Shown: positions 1 to 12,600 of the stretch, in pieces | Layout: each line of letters starts with the position of its first letter | Numbering within the stretch: position 1 is the first letter of the stretch | Source: Diphasiastrum complanatum | Taxonomy: Eukaryota; Streptophyta; Lycopodiopsida; Lycopodiales; Lycopodiaceae | DNA length: 64,000 nt | Direction: 5' to 3' | Assembly: GCA_029204225.1 (NCBI GenBank) | Contig: CM055096.1 | Coordinates: 45,119,967-45,183,966 of the forward strand | Made by a program: the position numbers and the translations under genes | The notes under the pieces: model-generated | Databases searched by the model: none | What the model saw: the letters and a program-made list of their open reading frames with translations, nothing else | What the model was told of the DNA's origin: nothing

Positions 1-119
1 ATTTTAGCAATTTTAGTAAATTGGAATTCGATTTGTAGGAGATCTTCGACTTTCAGTAATGTTCTGTCTAGCGTACGTGGAATAAAGATAGACGCATGAA
101 AACCTTTAGAATACAAGAT

Positions 120-760
120 TAATGATTATCTTGTTCAATGTCAAGCTGGCACCCAAACTCGAGAGGAAGGTTTAGGATTTACTGAAGCCCTTTGATGTTT
201 GCCTCTTCCTCCCAGAGGTGGTAAACCACATCATCAAGAAACTCGTAATAAAATTGGGCATTTCATGTGAGGTGATTAACAAAATTTACAAGAGTAGCTT
301 TTTCTTCGTTGCAATGCACTTGTGGCAAAATGGAAATTTGTTTTTGTCTTAGACTCAACATCCATTCCTATTCATAGTCGTCTACGTCATTGTGTTTTGC
401 TTGGACAAGCTGGTGAATTTTCTTGTGCTACATGCGCTCTTGCTCCCTTAGTTTCAACGACTCCTTCTTCTACTACTATTCAGACATTGGAATGGCTTCA
501 TTCCCATGCCAATGATACTCTTCCTTTGTTTGTGGAAGACTTTCAACCTGACTTTGACCTACAACTTGCAAAAGTTCATTTTACTAAAGTTTTTCTTCAC
601 AGTCCTCACCTCTTAGCTGGTGGGCTTTCAGGGATGATTTTTGAGCGTCTATGTGATTGTTTTTCTCCGGATGATTATGCTAGTGGCTTTGATCTTCTTT
701 TCAAAGCGTGCTCCTTCATTGCATTTGGGCAGATTCCTCTTATAGTGATCATTATATGAG
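120..760 (+). pseudogene. Reverse-transcriptase-family relic, left copy (N-terminal blocks)
   Basis: Broken copy of a non-LTR-like reverse-transcriptase protein. Around 195-345 a degenerate stretch (LFLP-EVV, then IKLGISCEVINKIYKSSFFFVAM) matches, with shifts and stops, the block read on the minus strand at 17.3-17.6 kb (ALPPRGG ... FGISYQVIGKIHKESFFFVAM). An open stretch at 322-759 then gives 145 residues ending in a block LAGGLSGMIFERL ... SGFDLLF, of the type that precedes the RT fingers in this family. The frame stops at 757-759 and I see no continuation of the RT palm. The family resemblance is from memory of plant and protist RT proteins and is moderately sure. The match between the two copies is seen directly. 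Not a functional gene. Confidence 0.5.
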
Positions 761-3700
761 ACACTAGAGTGTTGTCCTGGCCTAGTTGATCCGCCATTCC
801 CTTGTCCTCCATAATTTTATAGATTACTTGGCCAAGTTGTTGATGAAGGCCAAGACATCTTGAGATTTAAAAGGCATAAAACCTGATTTGGTGGCCTGCT
901 TGGCTGTGTGGCATGAAGAGTTGGATAGGATGGAAGGTGTGACAAACAATGGGATCACGGAAAAAATAGTTGACTCGATCATCACATAGGAAATGGATAC
1001 TGATGTGGTTTCAACTAGGAATGGAGGTTTGTGGAATAAAAACTATAGAGGATAAGGTAAGGGAGAATCAATATTGGTAGATGCAACAATTGAAGTGGTA
1101 GCTGGCTATGGTTGTGAAGTATGATGTCGTACCGTGGGAGGTGAGCGAGGTGAAACAATCTCACTATGGATCCAATGTCTACTTTGAGAAGAGCTCACCC
1201 ATTGTGTGCTCTATTGTTGTTAGCACAACTCTCATCATAATCTCTTGCTCTTGCTCTCCATCACATTTATGGCCAGGGTGGATAAGAGTGCCCCTACCGC
1301 AAATGTCTTTCATGTATTAGGCTTGATTGCCTTATTCAATTATGCTAAAATGGTTGTGTGCCACTTGTAGGATACCAATGTTCTAGCAGCAGATTCTAAA
1401 TGTAATTTAACTAGTCGATGGAGCAATTACTATACAATGTTATGTTAATAATATTATAAAATTTCTTGCTCTTATGTTGATTAGTAACCTATTGATATTC
1501 AAGTTATTGGTAGAGAAGTTACGGCAGTCCCATCATCTCTACAAGTAACTTCAATAGCAATATGTTTTGCCATGAATAAAACCGTATCAAGGCAGAAGCC
1601 ATACTGATCAGCATAAGGGCAAGAAATCGTATATCATTAATATAATAATGTATAATAACTGAGAAAAAACTATAATCAATTAGTTATAGAAACACAAATA
1701 CGGTTTTGACATAGCACAAGTTATCAAGGCAGATCTGGCAAGTTGGATGTGAGGAGGAATGTGAAATTATATTGCAAGTAGCAACTTGACTCCAATTTGG
1801 AGGCCTTGGAACAATCTCAAAGTGGGGTTTTTGCATGTGGGGAGCCAACAAGCATGGGCTGAGTTGGAGCCTCCAATCACTTCTCTAGCCAACTTTTACT
1901 ACATAAGAGATGTATATCTTCTATCATGGATGTGATTTTTATCATGTATTAGGTTTTCAAGCTTTTGTGGATCCTTTCTATTTTTGGAAGCAAGATCTTG
2001 ATGCATGATCAATTGGTAGTTTATCCCTTGATTACTTTGCATTAACAAGCTTCGTAGTTGAAGTTTGTTTGGATCTTGACCCGTAGAGTTCTTTCAAAGT
2101 GTTTAAAATTTCACAACTCTAAATCAATAAATACATGGCTTAACAATTTGTGCATGCCTATATATAGACTATATCGATTGTGTATTTCACCATCTAAAGA
2201 CTCAACAAAACAATGAATGTCCAAATGCAAGACTTGTAATGACCTAAAAAATGTCATTGAAGCTACTTTTAACACTAGCATGTGTGATCACTACATTGCA
2301 ATGGGTGGACCCTTGCATCACATCTTTGACTCAAGAAAGCTTTACACATATTGGAAAGAAGAGTGAAGGTCACTTCCAGAGCAATAATCGTTTCTCACAA
2401 TCGATGGACTTATGAAAGCACAACAATGTTATAAGTAGAATCCTCTTAATTTAGAGAATAGTTTCTTTCTAAAAACCCACATTTGTGGTGTGCTAGTGCA
2501 TAAATTCAAACTCTTCTAAAATTTGCAGATCAATATGTTGCACCTTTACAATAGGAACTAATTCGCCACATCTATAATGTGAGCAATGAGAAAGGTGCAA
2601 GTAGCATGTGGCACCCTACCTCCTATATTGTGTATTAAGATTGATAATTGTTAGAGGGAGGATAAAAATAATTCATCTATGGTCCTATGTTAGTGGCACA
2701 TGAATTTTTCAAGTATTTGAAGTAGGATCTTTAATGGTTGGCCATACCAATGAAGACATCAACCATATTTTTTGTGTCATTTGAAGGGAACTGAGATCCA
2801 GTCCATTTTTTGACAGTGCTAGATATGCTAGCATGAGTTGGTCAAAAAATTTGTGGGAATTGCACTGAAACATTCAAGGTCGAATTGTTGGTACAAATGA
2901 GAGATTGGAAAGGATTTATAGACCATTGCGCCATTTGTGGACATGAAGGTTTAGAAGGACATACAAATCTTCATTATTAATCTTTGAAATGTTAGATAGT
3001 GATCCCGTCATGCATAAGAAGTACTATTCTAACAATGGAGATAACTCTAGGAATAATCCTTTCAAATTACTATAAGTTTTGTCATCAAAGGATGAACAAA
3101 TTTTCTAGCTCCTACAAAAGAACTAGATAAGGACAAAGTAAATGGGCTAATATCTTTCATTGAGTATGCACAATACGTGAGTCTAGAGTATCATGAGTAG
3201 AAAGACAAAAACATCTCATATGTAAATAAAGTACAATTTTTTTGTAACATCTTGCAAAACTTATATTTTTTTGCCAATATATTTTCTCAGTTAGGCCAAA
3301 TTTAGGCCAAATACCATGCTTAATGTAATGCCTAGTATTAGGTCCATTGGGCTTGAGCTTGATAATGAGGTCAATATGGATGTAGAACTTCTATCTCAAT
3401 GATATTGTGGTCGAAAAGGTGATCCATTACTTGAGTTTACAGCCAATCAAGAGGTTGCCTTGGACACATTTGTTACAATCCGACCTCCAAATGAAAGTGT
3501 TGTAGAGGGTGGTCATGTTTGGATTGAAAAGGTTGATAAGGTGGAAAATAATAGTGAAGGCATAGTCACTTCATTCAAGGCATGATGGTAAGAACCAAAA
3601 TCAAATCCGAGGTGGAAATAATCAACCCAACAATGAAGGCCTCTTTGAGAACTATTTGTTGAGAGAGTGAGTTCTATAAGATGTGAATGTTGACATTGAT

Positions 3701-4285
3701 ATGTTTGCATGGAAATCAAAGGCCAAAAAGTCAACAAAGAAACACAACTACATCATACAAAAATTAATATCTATCCTAGATATCTCTGTAGCACACATCA
3801 AAAAATACTTGCCAAAAATAGCTAAGAAATGTGCAGCTGATGTTGACAATTACTCTCACAATAAATGTTACTATAGTCATTTTGTTTGTCACATAGTAGC
3901 CAACCCAAAGTGAAATACATCTAAAAGCATATACGTTCCTGACATTTTCTCAGTATACAATTATAAATATGTGCATTAACTTAATTAAAGTTTTTAATTA
4001 TTGTAATGATCATCATAGATAAATGATAGTTAGTTAGAATACAAAGGTAATGAATATTCAATGTCACTAAACTTTGGTGAAACAAATTCCAATATACCAA
4101 ATTTATGTTTATTGTTTCAATGAAGGACTCCTTTGGGACAATGCACACCACTCCTCTCAACTATTTTTTCTTTTGAATAGATTTTTTGAATGGTGGCATG
4201 CTTGTGTTGGATTGTTATAGTATGATTTTGTGGTGTTTAACATTTAACAATCAAAATATATTATTATAGTTTTAAGATGTTTAAA
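761..4285. other. AT-rich stretch without recognisable gene
   Basis: Short open frames only (for example 1108-1320 and 3683-3913), none with a motif or codon pattern I recognise. A run around 3300-3590 can be read for about 80 codons with one stop (block VDVELLSQ, stop, then LEFTANQEVALDTF and VEGGHVWIEKVDKVENN). It may be decayed retroelement coding sequence, since a polypurine tract and LTR-like start follow at 4290. No family could be named. Confidence 0.4.
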
Positions 4286-4289
4286 GTGT

Positions 4290-4320
4290 GAGTTGGGGGA
4301 GGATGTTGGACATTGTCACA
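4290..4320 (+). repeat. Polypurine tract and LTR-like start
   Basis: The sequence GTTGGGGGAGGA is followed directly by TGTTGGACATTGTC at about 4302. A G-rich polypurine tract abutting a TGTTGG terminus is the standard 3' end of the internal region of a plant LTR retrotransposon. The downstream LTR end was not located, so the LTR length is unknown. The retroelement reading is inference from this junction. Confidence 0.4.
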
Positions 4321-5600
4321 TTCTACACTATGGAGAAAACCGACATTCAAATTTGTCTATTCAATTTTTCATTTATAGTCATTAGGGCTTATTCCCTCTA
4401 TGGGATGACACATGCCAAATATAGTCCAAACTAAATGAAAATTTCCAAAATTTAATGAGATTATGTTGATATAAAATGTATTGATATGCCTAAAGGCTTA
4501 AACAAGGACTCAAACAAAAATGAGATGTACCGTAATGCATTGCTAGACGAGTATATATTTCACTTATCAATATATTATTCATTGAAGATTACATAAAGAG
4601 GTTTCATGTTCGCCTTCTCATAATCTTGCATCATATTGAACTATGTATTGACTAGAGATGTTGCATTTGGCTATGAATTTTTTACTTTCAGTATCTTGTT
4701 GAGATTTGAGCAATGGTAGATATTTGGTGGCATTGGTGAAGGGGCTTCCCAGCTCCTCTAAGTGGCCTCCATGGAGAAGGTAGATCCATAGTGGCCTTTT
4801 GCTATGCTATGAAATAAATTTTGAAATTGCCCTTGACAATTTTATGTTGGTCTTCCAGTTTGAAGCCAATATTCCAAATTGAGGTTCTCTCCTTTTTTTT
4901 TATTTTAGATGTTCTTGCTATACCTAGCTAGACTCACAATTAGAATGCAACCAATGCCAAGATGCGCATGAGGCTTGTCCTGGCCAAGAAGGAACTCGCG
5001 CCATTGCAAACTTGTAATAAAATCAATGATTTCGCAAACATATCTCCTAATGAGCCGTTGCCAGTTGGCATCATCAATCAATTTAGTACATTCTATTTGT
5101 GTTTACACCTTTCCAAGTAAACACCTTGCTTCAATGTCTTATGTACAAAGGAACCACAATTATCTGTTTGTGGTTACATCCATAAGCAACATGTTCTTGT
5201 ACCACCAAAGTACATTACAAGCTCAACCATTACACTATACGGCCATAAAGCCTAGCTCCATACAAACATTTGTACATGCCTAGTTGTACCGCAAGGGTCT
5301 ATTTGTCCTTATACCCTCAAAAGCACAACCTTGCTTCAATAAACGCTATATTTGTGGTTAGAGCCCTATGGGGCACATCCTTGCCTCAATAATTGGATAT
5401 ACAGACTAAGAAGTTGGCTCCTTAACAAGCAAGAGGTCCAATTTCATAGATTTAACATGCTCACACATACAAAGTTAGGAGACTTAATCGTTATGCCCTC
5501 ATACATAACAAGTCGAAAGATATGGGACTCCTCGCTCAAAACAAGCCACTTAAGACTCATGCTGATCACATATGAGCATCTAGGTGGATTGTGACTACCA
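4321..5600. other. Possible LTR remainder and low-complexity degenerate repeats
   Basis: No coding feature recognised. From about 5090 to 5400 there are loosely repeated phrases (accttgcttcaat at 5121 and 5328, caccttgc/catccttgcc). These suggest an old degenerate repeat, possibly continuous with the tandem array that follows. Confidence 0.3.
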
Positions 5601-5619
5601 TGGCATGCTTGCAAGTAGA

Positions 5620-6050
5620 GTAGCCACCACTCTTGGATGATGTCGAGCTTGTCACTCTCATAACAATCACAATTGCTTGGATGTTGCTGCGACCACCCTT
5701 GGAACGATAAATTTTTGATTGCCTCGATGTTGCTCTCAAGCACCACACCACCCTTCATTAATGGCGGGCTTGTGACTCCCTTAGTAGTCATGTTTGCCTA
5801 GCCATTTGCTCTCCAAGCATTTACCAAGCAACCAGCACCACCCTTGGATGATAGTGGGTTTGCAACTCCCACTCCACCAAGCAACAACCTGACTCTCGTT
5901 GCTTGGATGCTGCTCGTCGAGCAGCTGCACCACCCTTGGCAGGCTAGTGACGCTCCCATTGCACGGATGTTGCTCCAAAGCATCGAGCACCCTTCAAGGA
6001 TGGTGGGCATGTGACTCCTATACCACTCAAAGTTGCTTCGATGCCCATCT
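5620..6050 (+). repeat. Degenerate tandem repeat, about six units of 50-95 bp
   Basis: A phrase of the form caccacccttggatgatggtgggcttgtgactcc ... cttggatgttgctc recurs near 5626, 5692, 5747, 5837, 5930 and 5988 with substitutions and variable spacing. The array ends about 270 bp before the pyrimidine patch and GA repeat in front of the PHD gene. Short open frames on both strands here are by-products of the repeat and are not called as genes. Confidence 0.6.
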
Positions 6051-6297
6051 CTTTAACATGTCGTCATCTTTTGGATTTCGAATTTTTGTTTTTCGAACAA
6101 AACGGGAAGCCGATACTACTCGGATTCAATGTGAAAACCGATATCCAAAGGCGGCCTCAAATCTAGGAGCGACATCGAACAAGTCAACATAAACATCGCC
6201 GTACTAGGAGACAACCGATGTGAGTCACTCGCATCGATCTGACTCTACCCATCTTGGCCCACAAACCAGGAATGGCAGAATAGGGGGGATCTACATG

Positions 6298-6383
6298 ACA
6301 TGTGACCCACATTCATGTGACCAAAGCTCCCCTCTCCCTATCTCCCCTTTTCCTTCTCCTCCTTCTTCTTCTTTTGTCTGTTT

Positions 6384-6387
<4 letters not shown>
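6298..6387 (+). promoter_or_regulatory. Putative core promoter / 5' UTR region of the PHD gene
   Basis: Two direct copies of CATGTGACC (6298-6321) are followed by a long C/T-rich patch (about 6326-6380) and then a GA repeat. A pyrimidine patch near the start site is common in plant TATA-less promoters. No clear TATA box was seen. The transcription start is not determinable by eye. Confidence 0.3.

Positions 6388-6435
<48 letters not shown>
6388..6435 (+). repeat. (GA)n microsatellite, 48 bp, in 5' leader
   Basis: A pure GA run about 215 bp upstream of the PHD-gene start codon. If it is transcribed it lies in the 5' UTR. GA repeats at this position are known binding sites for plant GAGA-binding BBR/BPC proteins. 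That link is general knowledge, not shown here. Confidence 0.9.
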
Positions 6436-6438
<3 letters not shown>

Positions 6439-6649
6439 AAGGGAGAGCGAGAGCGATGGAAGAATGGAAGAGTAGGGTTTGCGAGGCAGATGATGATGAA
6501 GCGCAATGAAAAAGCTGCAGATGGATGTGTTTTTCGGGGTTTTTTTTGGTGTAAGGCTTGTGGGTTTTGGTGCAGAGTAAGAGTAGTAAGTAGCATGTAA
6601 GGCGAGAGCTGTTTCTGTGTGTGTTGTGTTGGTGTGAAGAAAACGAGGC

Positions 6650-9600
6650 ATGTCTGCAAAAACCAGCTCTTTGTTTCAGGGCAAGAAGGGCAACAAGAAA
6701 GGGATTGCGGGTGGAGTGGGTGTGGCGGCAGGGAAAGCACCAGGGGGATTGATAAAGCAGGGGACATTGTCTGTGAGGCGGACAAGCGAGGGTGACGGAA
6801 AGCATGCTGCCTTTGCTGTGGAGTTAAGGCTCGGCAGCGGCAGCGGCTCTGATCCTTTGTCGCCCAGATGCAAGAAGTTTAAGTGTGACGAGCAAGGCTT
6901 TGATGATGTGAATGCATGTGCACGGGCGTATCGGTTTGCAGCGGGGACGGATGAAATGCCAATGTTTAGAGCATTTGTGTTGGAGGAAGGGTCGGGGTCC
7001 GCTGATGGATCTAGCGCAGATAGCGAGGAATCTGTTGCAGCCTGCTTGAGAAGCATGCATTCTGGTTCTGAACTCAGCAACGCAGAAGGCATCGGGGATC
7101 AGATTCCAGCGGCGAGGGTTTACGGGAGGTTTGAAAGCAAAGAAGCCTGTGAAAGAAAGCCAGTTTCTTATGTATGCCTGCGCAAGAACCCTAGAGTGGG
7201 TTTGATATTTGCTGTTGTAATGGCTCGGCTGGAAAATGGGGGGCAGCATGGGGCCATATCATTCCAGATGCACAGAAGGTATGCCACACATGATGACGAA
7301 TACGTTAATGGGGAAGAAGAACTGCTGACCAGGGCTATCACATTCCTGCGTAGTGCTGCTTTTGAATACTGGCGCAAGAATGGCAAGAATGGAGCGAACA
7401 GGCCTTTTCTCCACGGGGATCCATCTGGCGCTCAGGGTCGAGAGCGCGGACTTAAGCATCCTTTCTCATATGTAGGGATCGACGATGGAGAGAAGGTGGA
7501 TTGTGTATGTGGGAAGAATCGGAGCAAGGGTCTTATGGTTGCGTGTGAACACTGTGGTGTGTGGGAACACGCTGAGTGCTTGGGATACAGATTCAGTTCA
7601 CAGGTGCTAATTCTATCTGTATGAGATTAGATTTTTTTGCTATTCGGGGCTCTATTCTTCCTCTTTGGTGACTTAATGCACTGCACATTGTCTTCTTCTA
7701 CTGCTGCAAAACCAATGTTTGTGCTGTGATGATGTAAAGATGGATCCAGGGCTATGTATGTTACTGGATCGTTTACAGGATTAACAGGCAGGTCATGGAT
7801 TGTGGATCAACAAACAGGTTCCTTTAATTGGTGGCCAAAGGGTATTTTTGAGATGAGGTTTGAAGGCTGGACCACGGTTTGAACGGCTGGGCTTAGTGCA
7901 AGCCTTAGATTGGGATGAGAAGTTGAAACTAAAAAGTGTAGTTGCCGCTTGGGAACAGTGGGGTGGGCCATATGTAACTCATACCCAAGCCTAAATGGAT
8001 GCTGGTGTTTCCTTCTTGCAGATTCCTGAGGATTATATTTGCTCGGCTTGTATAAGGGCGCAGAAAGAGGAGGTTGTGTTCATCCGATTGGACGAACAGG
8101 TTAGTTCCAGGCATCATCTGTAAAAAGTTGAGACTTCAGAGCAGAATGTTCTTAACAGGGGCTATACAGCCAAACAGGAGCAGGTTAATCCTTGCCTTTG
8201 TGCAACAGCACTGTCATATGAATGCCCATTATAGCATATAACAATAGGCCCAGACGAAACTCTTGCTACTTTTCTTTTTTCTGTCCAATAAGTCAGCGCC
8301 TACAACCATGGTTGGATTTTAATACTGGATTTTGGGATCGGTGCACATATATTCAAGCTACTGAGACATAACTTTGCTTAAGAGTTTGACAAGATTTTAT
8401 GGTGCCCTCTACATTTCGAATCAAAAGAGACATTTTTTAAGGAAAATAACCGAGCAACCTCAAGGTAATGGCCTCCAGAAACATTTGCTGGTGGGCTGTT
8501 ATCAAGTTAGGGCAAATTGTTGATTAGGTTTGAAAGACCAAAGACTCAAGCTTTGTTCTCAGACCATTTGAAATGATCATTGTGTGCTGCAGGGGGTAAG
8601 CCAAATCCAATATTCAGATGGTTTGCTGATTGATCCACAAGAGAGAGAAAGATTTAGAGATGAACCTGTTTGTTGTGTTTGTGGCTGTGAATATAACGAG
8701 GATCTTGAGAATATGGTATGCTCTGAGTTTTGATACATGTTTGTAGTGGCTGTAGCACTTATAGTTACAAGTTGAATTGAATCAACTAGATTTGAATCAA
8801 GTGGACTGGAATTGAGCCTGTTCAAATTGATTCAATTTTTTTTTCAAGTCAATTCAAAGGTTTTTTTGATGCTTTGAATCATTTTACAGTAAAAAAAACG
8901 ATTCTCCTTTTCAAATTTTAATATAGAACGTGGGGAAAAATAAGCTTTTTCAAAGATAGAAAAGTTTTTGTGCAGATCGCTTTGAATCGATTCAAACTGC
9001 GATTTGTTGTCGTCAATATACTAGTAGACAGTATAAGTTATCACACACTGATCATTTATTCAATTGCAGTTGGCAAAAATGTGTTTATTTTTAAAGGCTT
9101 TGTGCAGTTTAGCTGTGTACAGAGATTATTGAGCCACTTTTTCACTTTGTAATTGATATCTCTCTATTATGCAGATTCATCCTTGTTCTTGTGGTGGAGG
9201 TCTGGCCGTTGCTCATTCAAATTGTTTGTTATCAGCATTGGAGAGTACCACATCAAAGGAACGAGCTAAACAGGCAGCTTCCTCCTTACCATGTCCTCTA
9301 TGTGGTGGGCAAGGTTTTGTGGTATGTGGGAATAATGGTGCTTTAGCTTCATCCGATTCGGGGAAAGAAATATCCCCACCGAAGCCTGTTACACTGAAAC
9401 GCAACTCAAGAAGACCATCCAACTCTGAAAACTCATTGAAAGGAGTGAAGCGGTTGCGAAGTGCCTTAGTACAGCCTGGAGCTGAAAGAAAAAATGAGAT
9501 GACAGAAAATGCCTCGTCAAGTAGTGTCAAACATGAAGCTGGAAGCCAAGTGATTTGTTCTGGGAAGAAAATTGATAGTGTACCTACTGAATCGATAAAG

Positions 9601-12600
9601 GTCTGTTGAAGCATCGTTTTCACATCCTTTTGAAACTTTTGAGAAAAAGATCTTAGGTTTCATTGTTTCAGAGTAAATTATTGTATAGAATAATATTTGC
9701 TGATAATGCTTAACTCTTTTGCAGTCTGAAGTGACTGTTCTTGGGCGAAGATTTGCTGATGCAGCAGTCACAGTTCCTATCAAAAAGCGTAGGATACAGC
9801 TCATGGAAGCTGTTCGCTCTCCATCCCCACCTCCAAGGTCTCCGTCTCCATCCCCACCTCCAAGGTCTCTGTCTCCATCAGTTCAAAGTGATGGCTTGAT
9901 TCTCAAAGATGACACATCTAAGGAAATGGCAGGAAATCTAGACGATGAGGAACTGAAAAGTATGCAGGATGCGGAGATGGCCGAATCAGGTTTGCTTGAA
10001 GACGTGGAAGGAACGATCCTGACATTGAAGAGCTTGGAAACTGAATCTCAGAACCTGAAAACAGAACTGACATTGGGTAAAGATCAATTGAGTAGGCTTG
10101 GAGAGAGTTCTTCTACAAATGGAGAGGACATTTTGCCAGTGGCTCAAGTGAACTGCATGAAGGAAGACATTTTAGAAACAGTTACCAAGGAGCTGGAGAC
10201 ATTCGATGGAGCAGATGATAAGATGGGTCTTTCCTGTTCCTTGGAAGAGAGAAGAGACGTGCAAGATTTAAGGGTTTCTCCAGTTCCTTCCAATATTTTT
10301 GAATCGCCTCAGCAAAATTCAGAGTGTGAGGGGTGCCGCTTGTGGAAGACAAAGATAGAAATGGATTCTGCATGCTGGATGGCAGAGAATGGTGCCAACA
10401 AGTTTGAAAATGATCACGAGCTCCAGAGCGAAACCCAAAAAGATTTGAGCATGAATTCTTCAGCAGTTGTAGATAAAGAGCAGGGACAGCTTAATGTGAC
10501 TGATGGGTTTTTCGAAATACCTGTAGCAAGCAAAGATGAGCAACAAGTAAGTGGCAGTCAAAGTTTAGAGGAAAGCAGCCATGCCAATAGCCTAGTTCAT
10601 AACCGAGATGATCGTTCACATTGGGATTTGAATATGGAGATGGAAGCTTGGGAGCGACCGTGCACAGACCTTTCTGATGCAGATGCATCTTTGGCCAAAG
10701 TTAAAGCTTCTAGTGCAATGGTAACTTCTGATCCTCATGCAGGTGGTGAGGCTATGCCAGTGTGCAAAAGCCAAGATTCTATTCGCAATGAATATATTGA
10801 TATCAAGGACCAACTTCCAGAAGCCACACAAGAGAAGCCAATAGCTGAGCCAAGTTCAAGTTTGGAAACTTCACCAGCTGCAAAATGTGTTTTGGGTTTC
10901 ATGCCATCAGAAATAGTAAGTGTTGACAGTGATTTTTTGCTTAAATCTGGCAATGTAATTGCCACTGCAAGCACAGTTCTTAGTTCAGAAACTTTCAACC
11001 AACCGAAGTCCTTAACTTGGCAGCCATCTGCTGATCAGGATGAAGCGCTTGAAGATGGCAGTAAGGGCAGCAATGTAATGACCACTGCAAGCACAATTCT
11101 TAGTTCAGAAGCTTTCAACCAACATAAGCCCATATCTTGGCAGGTATCCGGTGATCAGGATGACGAGCATGACGATGGCAGTAAGGGTGATGCTACAGGA
11201 CTCAACAATTCTTTAAGTGCAATTGATTCTTGTCAAGAAGGCTTGCTTATTCTGAAGAAGATCTCAGAAGCTAATGCTATGGTCAGTGATATGAACAAAG
11301 TTGAAGGTGAAACTTGCAGTGAGATAAAAGATGACACAAAATTTCAGGTTCTGGAGTCTGTGGGCCATGTGGCAGTGGATGCATTGGAGCATGTCTTGCA
11401 GCGTGTCTCCTCTGCTGAAAATTTGACAAGCACATTTACGGTGGAGGAAACTCTGGATAGTCAAGACGATCCACTAAAAAATGGTAACAACAATAACAGC
11501 GATGTATTGGTCAATTTCAGAGCCATTCAAGAGACTGAAGAGAAAAGGGAGTCAGTTGAATCTGATGCTTTTGAAGAGGATGAACAAGATGCAGATTCTC
11601 CAAGAAGCTTGCAGGATATATGTGAAGGAGAGGATAATCAAGGTGGGTTTGGCAAAATGAGGTCGTCCGATCGGGATGAGGGTGTGGGAGATGATCTTGA
11701 AGCCGAGGATGTCGACTATGGTGATTCGGAAAATGAAGATGAGCAAGGACATGAAGATGGTGACGCTTATGATCTGGAAGCGGAAGAAGTGACATCAGCT
11801 GGCTCTCAAGAAGAGATGGAGTTTGAAGATGATCGGGGTAATATTGAACATGAAGTGCTGGGCAACACCGATGAGCTAGGGCCGACGAGTCTCCAGTCGG
11901 GTGACTTGGGTGATGATTGGAAAGAGGATGCAGGCCATAGGGACCAGTATGTATCAGACATGGATATGGAGATCTTGCACGACGATGAAAATGAGATATC
12001 GCAAATCGATCCATCCAAGGCAAACCAAGAGGAGAATACAGATACTAAGGATACACGAACTTGCTATGAGGAGCTGGCTGAAAATGCCGAGAACGCACAA
12101 GACGAGGAAAGTAGGAAAGATGACATTCAAAATGCTTTTGATCCATTATCTTTTTCAAAGAAAACATCTATTGCTGTTCGAGCAAAGTCTTCAGGATGGG
12201 ATCAGCTTCCCGAGGGCTTTGAAAAAGCAGAAGACGCTTTACGTGCTGTCAAAGAAAATTCTGTAAGGGGTGGTCGAGGGGCACCGCGAGGCAGTTATAT
12301 ATCAGGTCCAGGCAGAGGTCCACCCATCCAAATGGACACTGGCCTTGGAGATAGAGGCAGAACAGATGTATCTGGCCGAAGCAGGTCCGACCATCGGTAT
12401 GACCAACAGCGAGCTGGGAGAAGTTTTTTCATCTCCATTCTCACCCGAATTACTAACTACTTTGGTCCTTGCTGATGAGTTTTTTCCTCTGCTAAGTAAG
12501 ACTTAATCTGTGTTCTTTCCAGAAATGATGATGATTCTGTTGTGATGCCAGGGAATTTGGAAGAGGAAGAAGTCGAGGAAGGGGTGGATCATCATCAGTT

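Noticed and set aside
5620-6050. CRISPR-like array
   Set aside because: The units are degenerate, of unequal spacing and without unique spacers of constant length, and the context is a plant nuclear genome.
6291-6805. Three overlapping minus-strand frames with runs of SLSLSL
   Set aside because: They are antisense readings of the GA repeat and of PHD-gene exon 1. No independent motif or codon evidence.
11517-12023. 168-codon minus-strand frame
   Set aside because: Antisense of the long exon 5 of the PHD gene. The His/Leu/Pro-rich composition reflects antisense of Asp/Glu codons.
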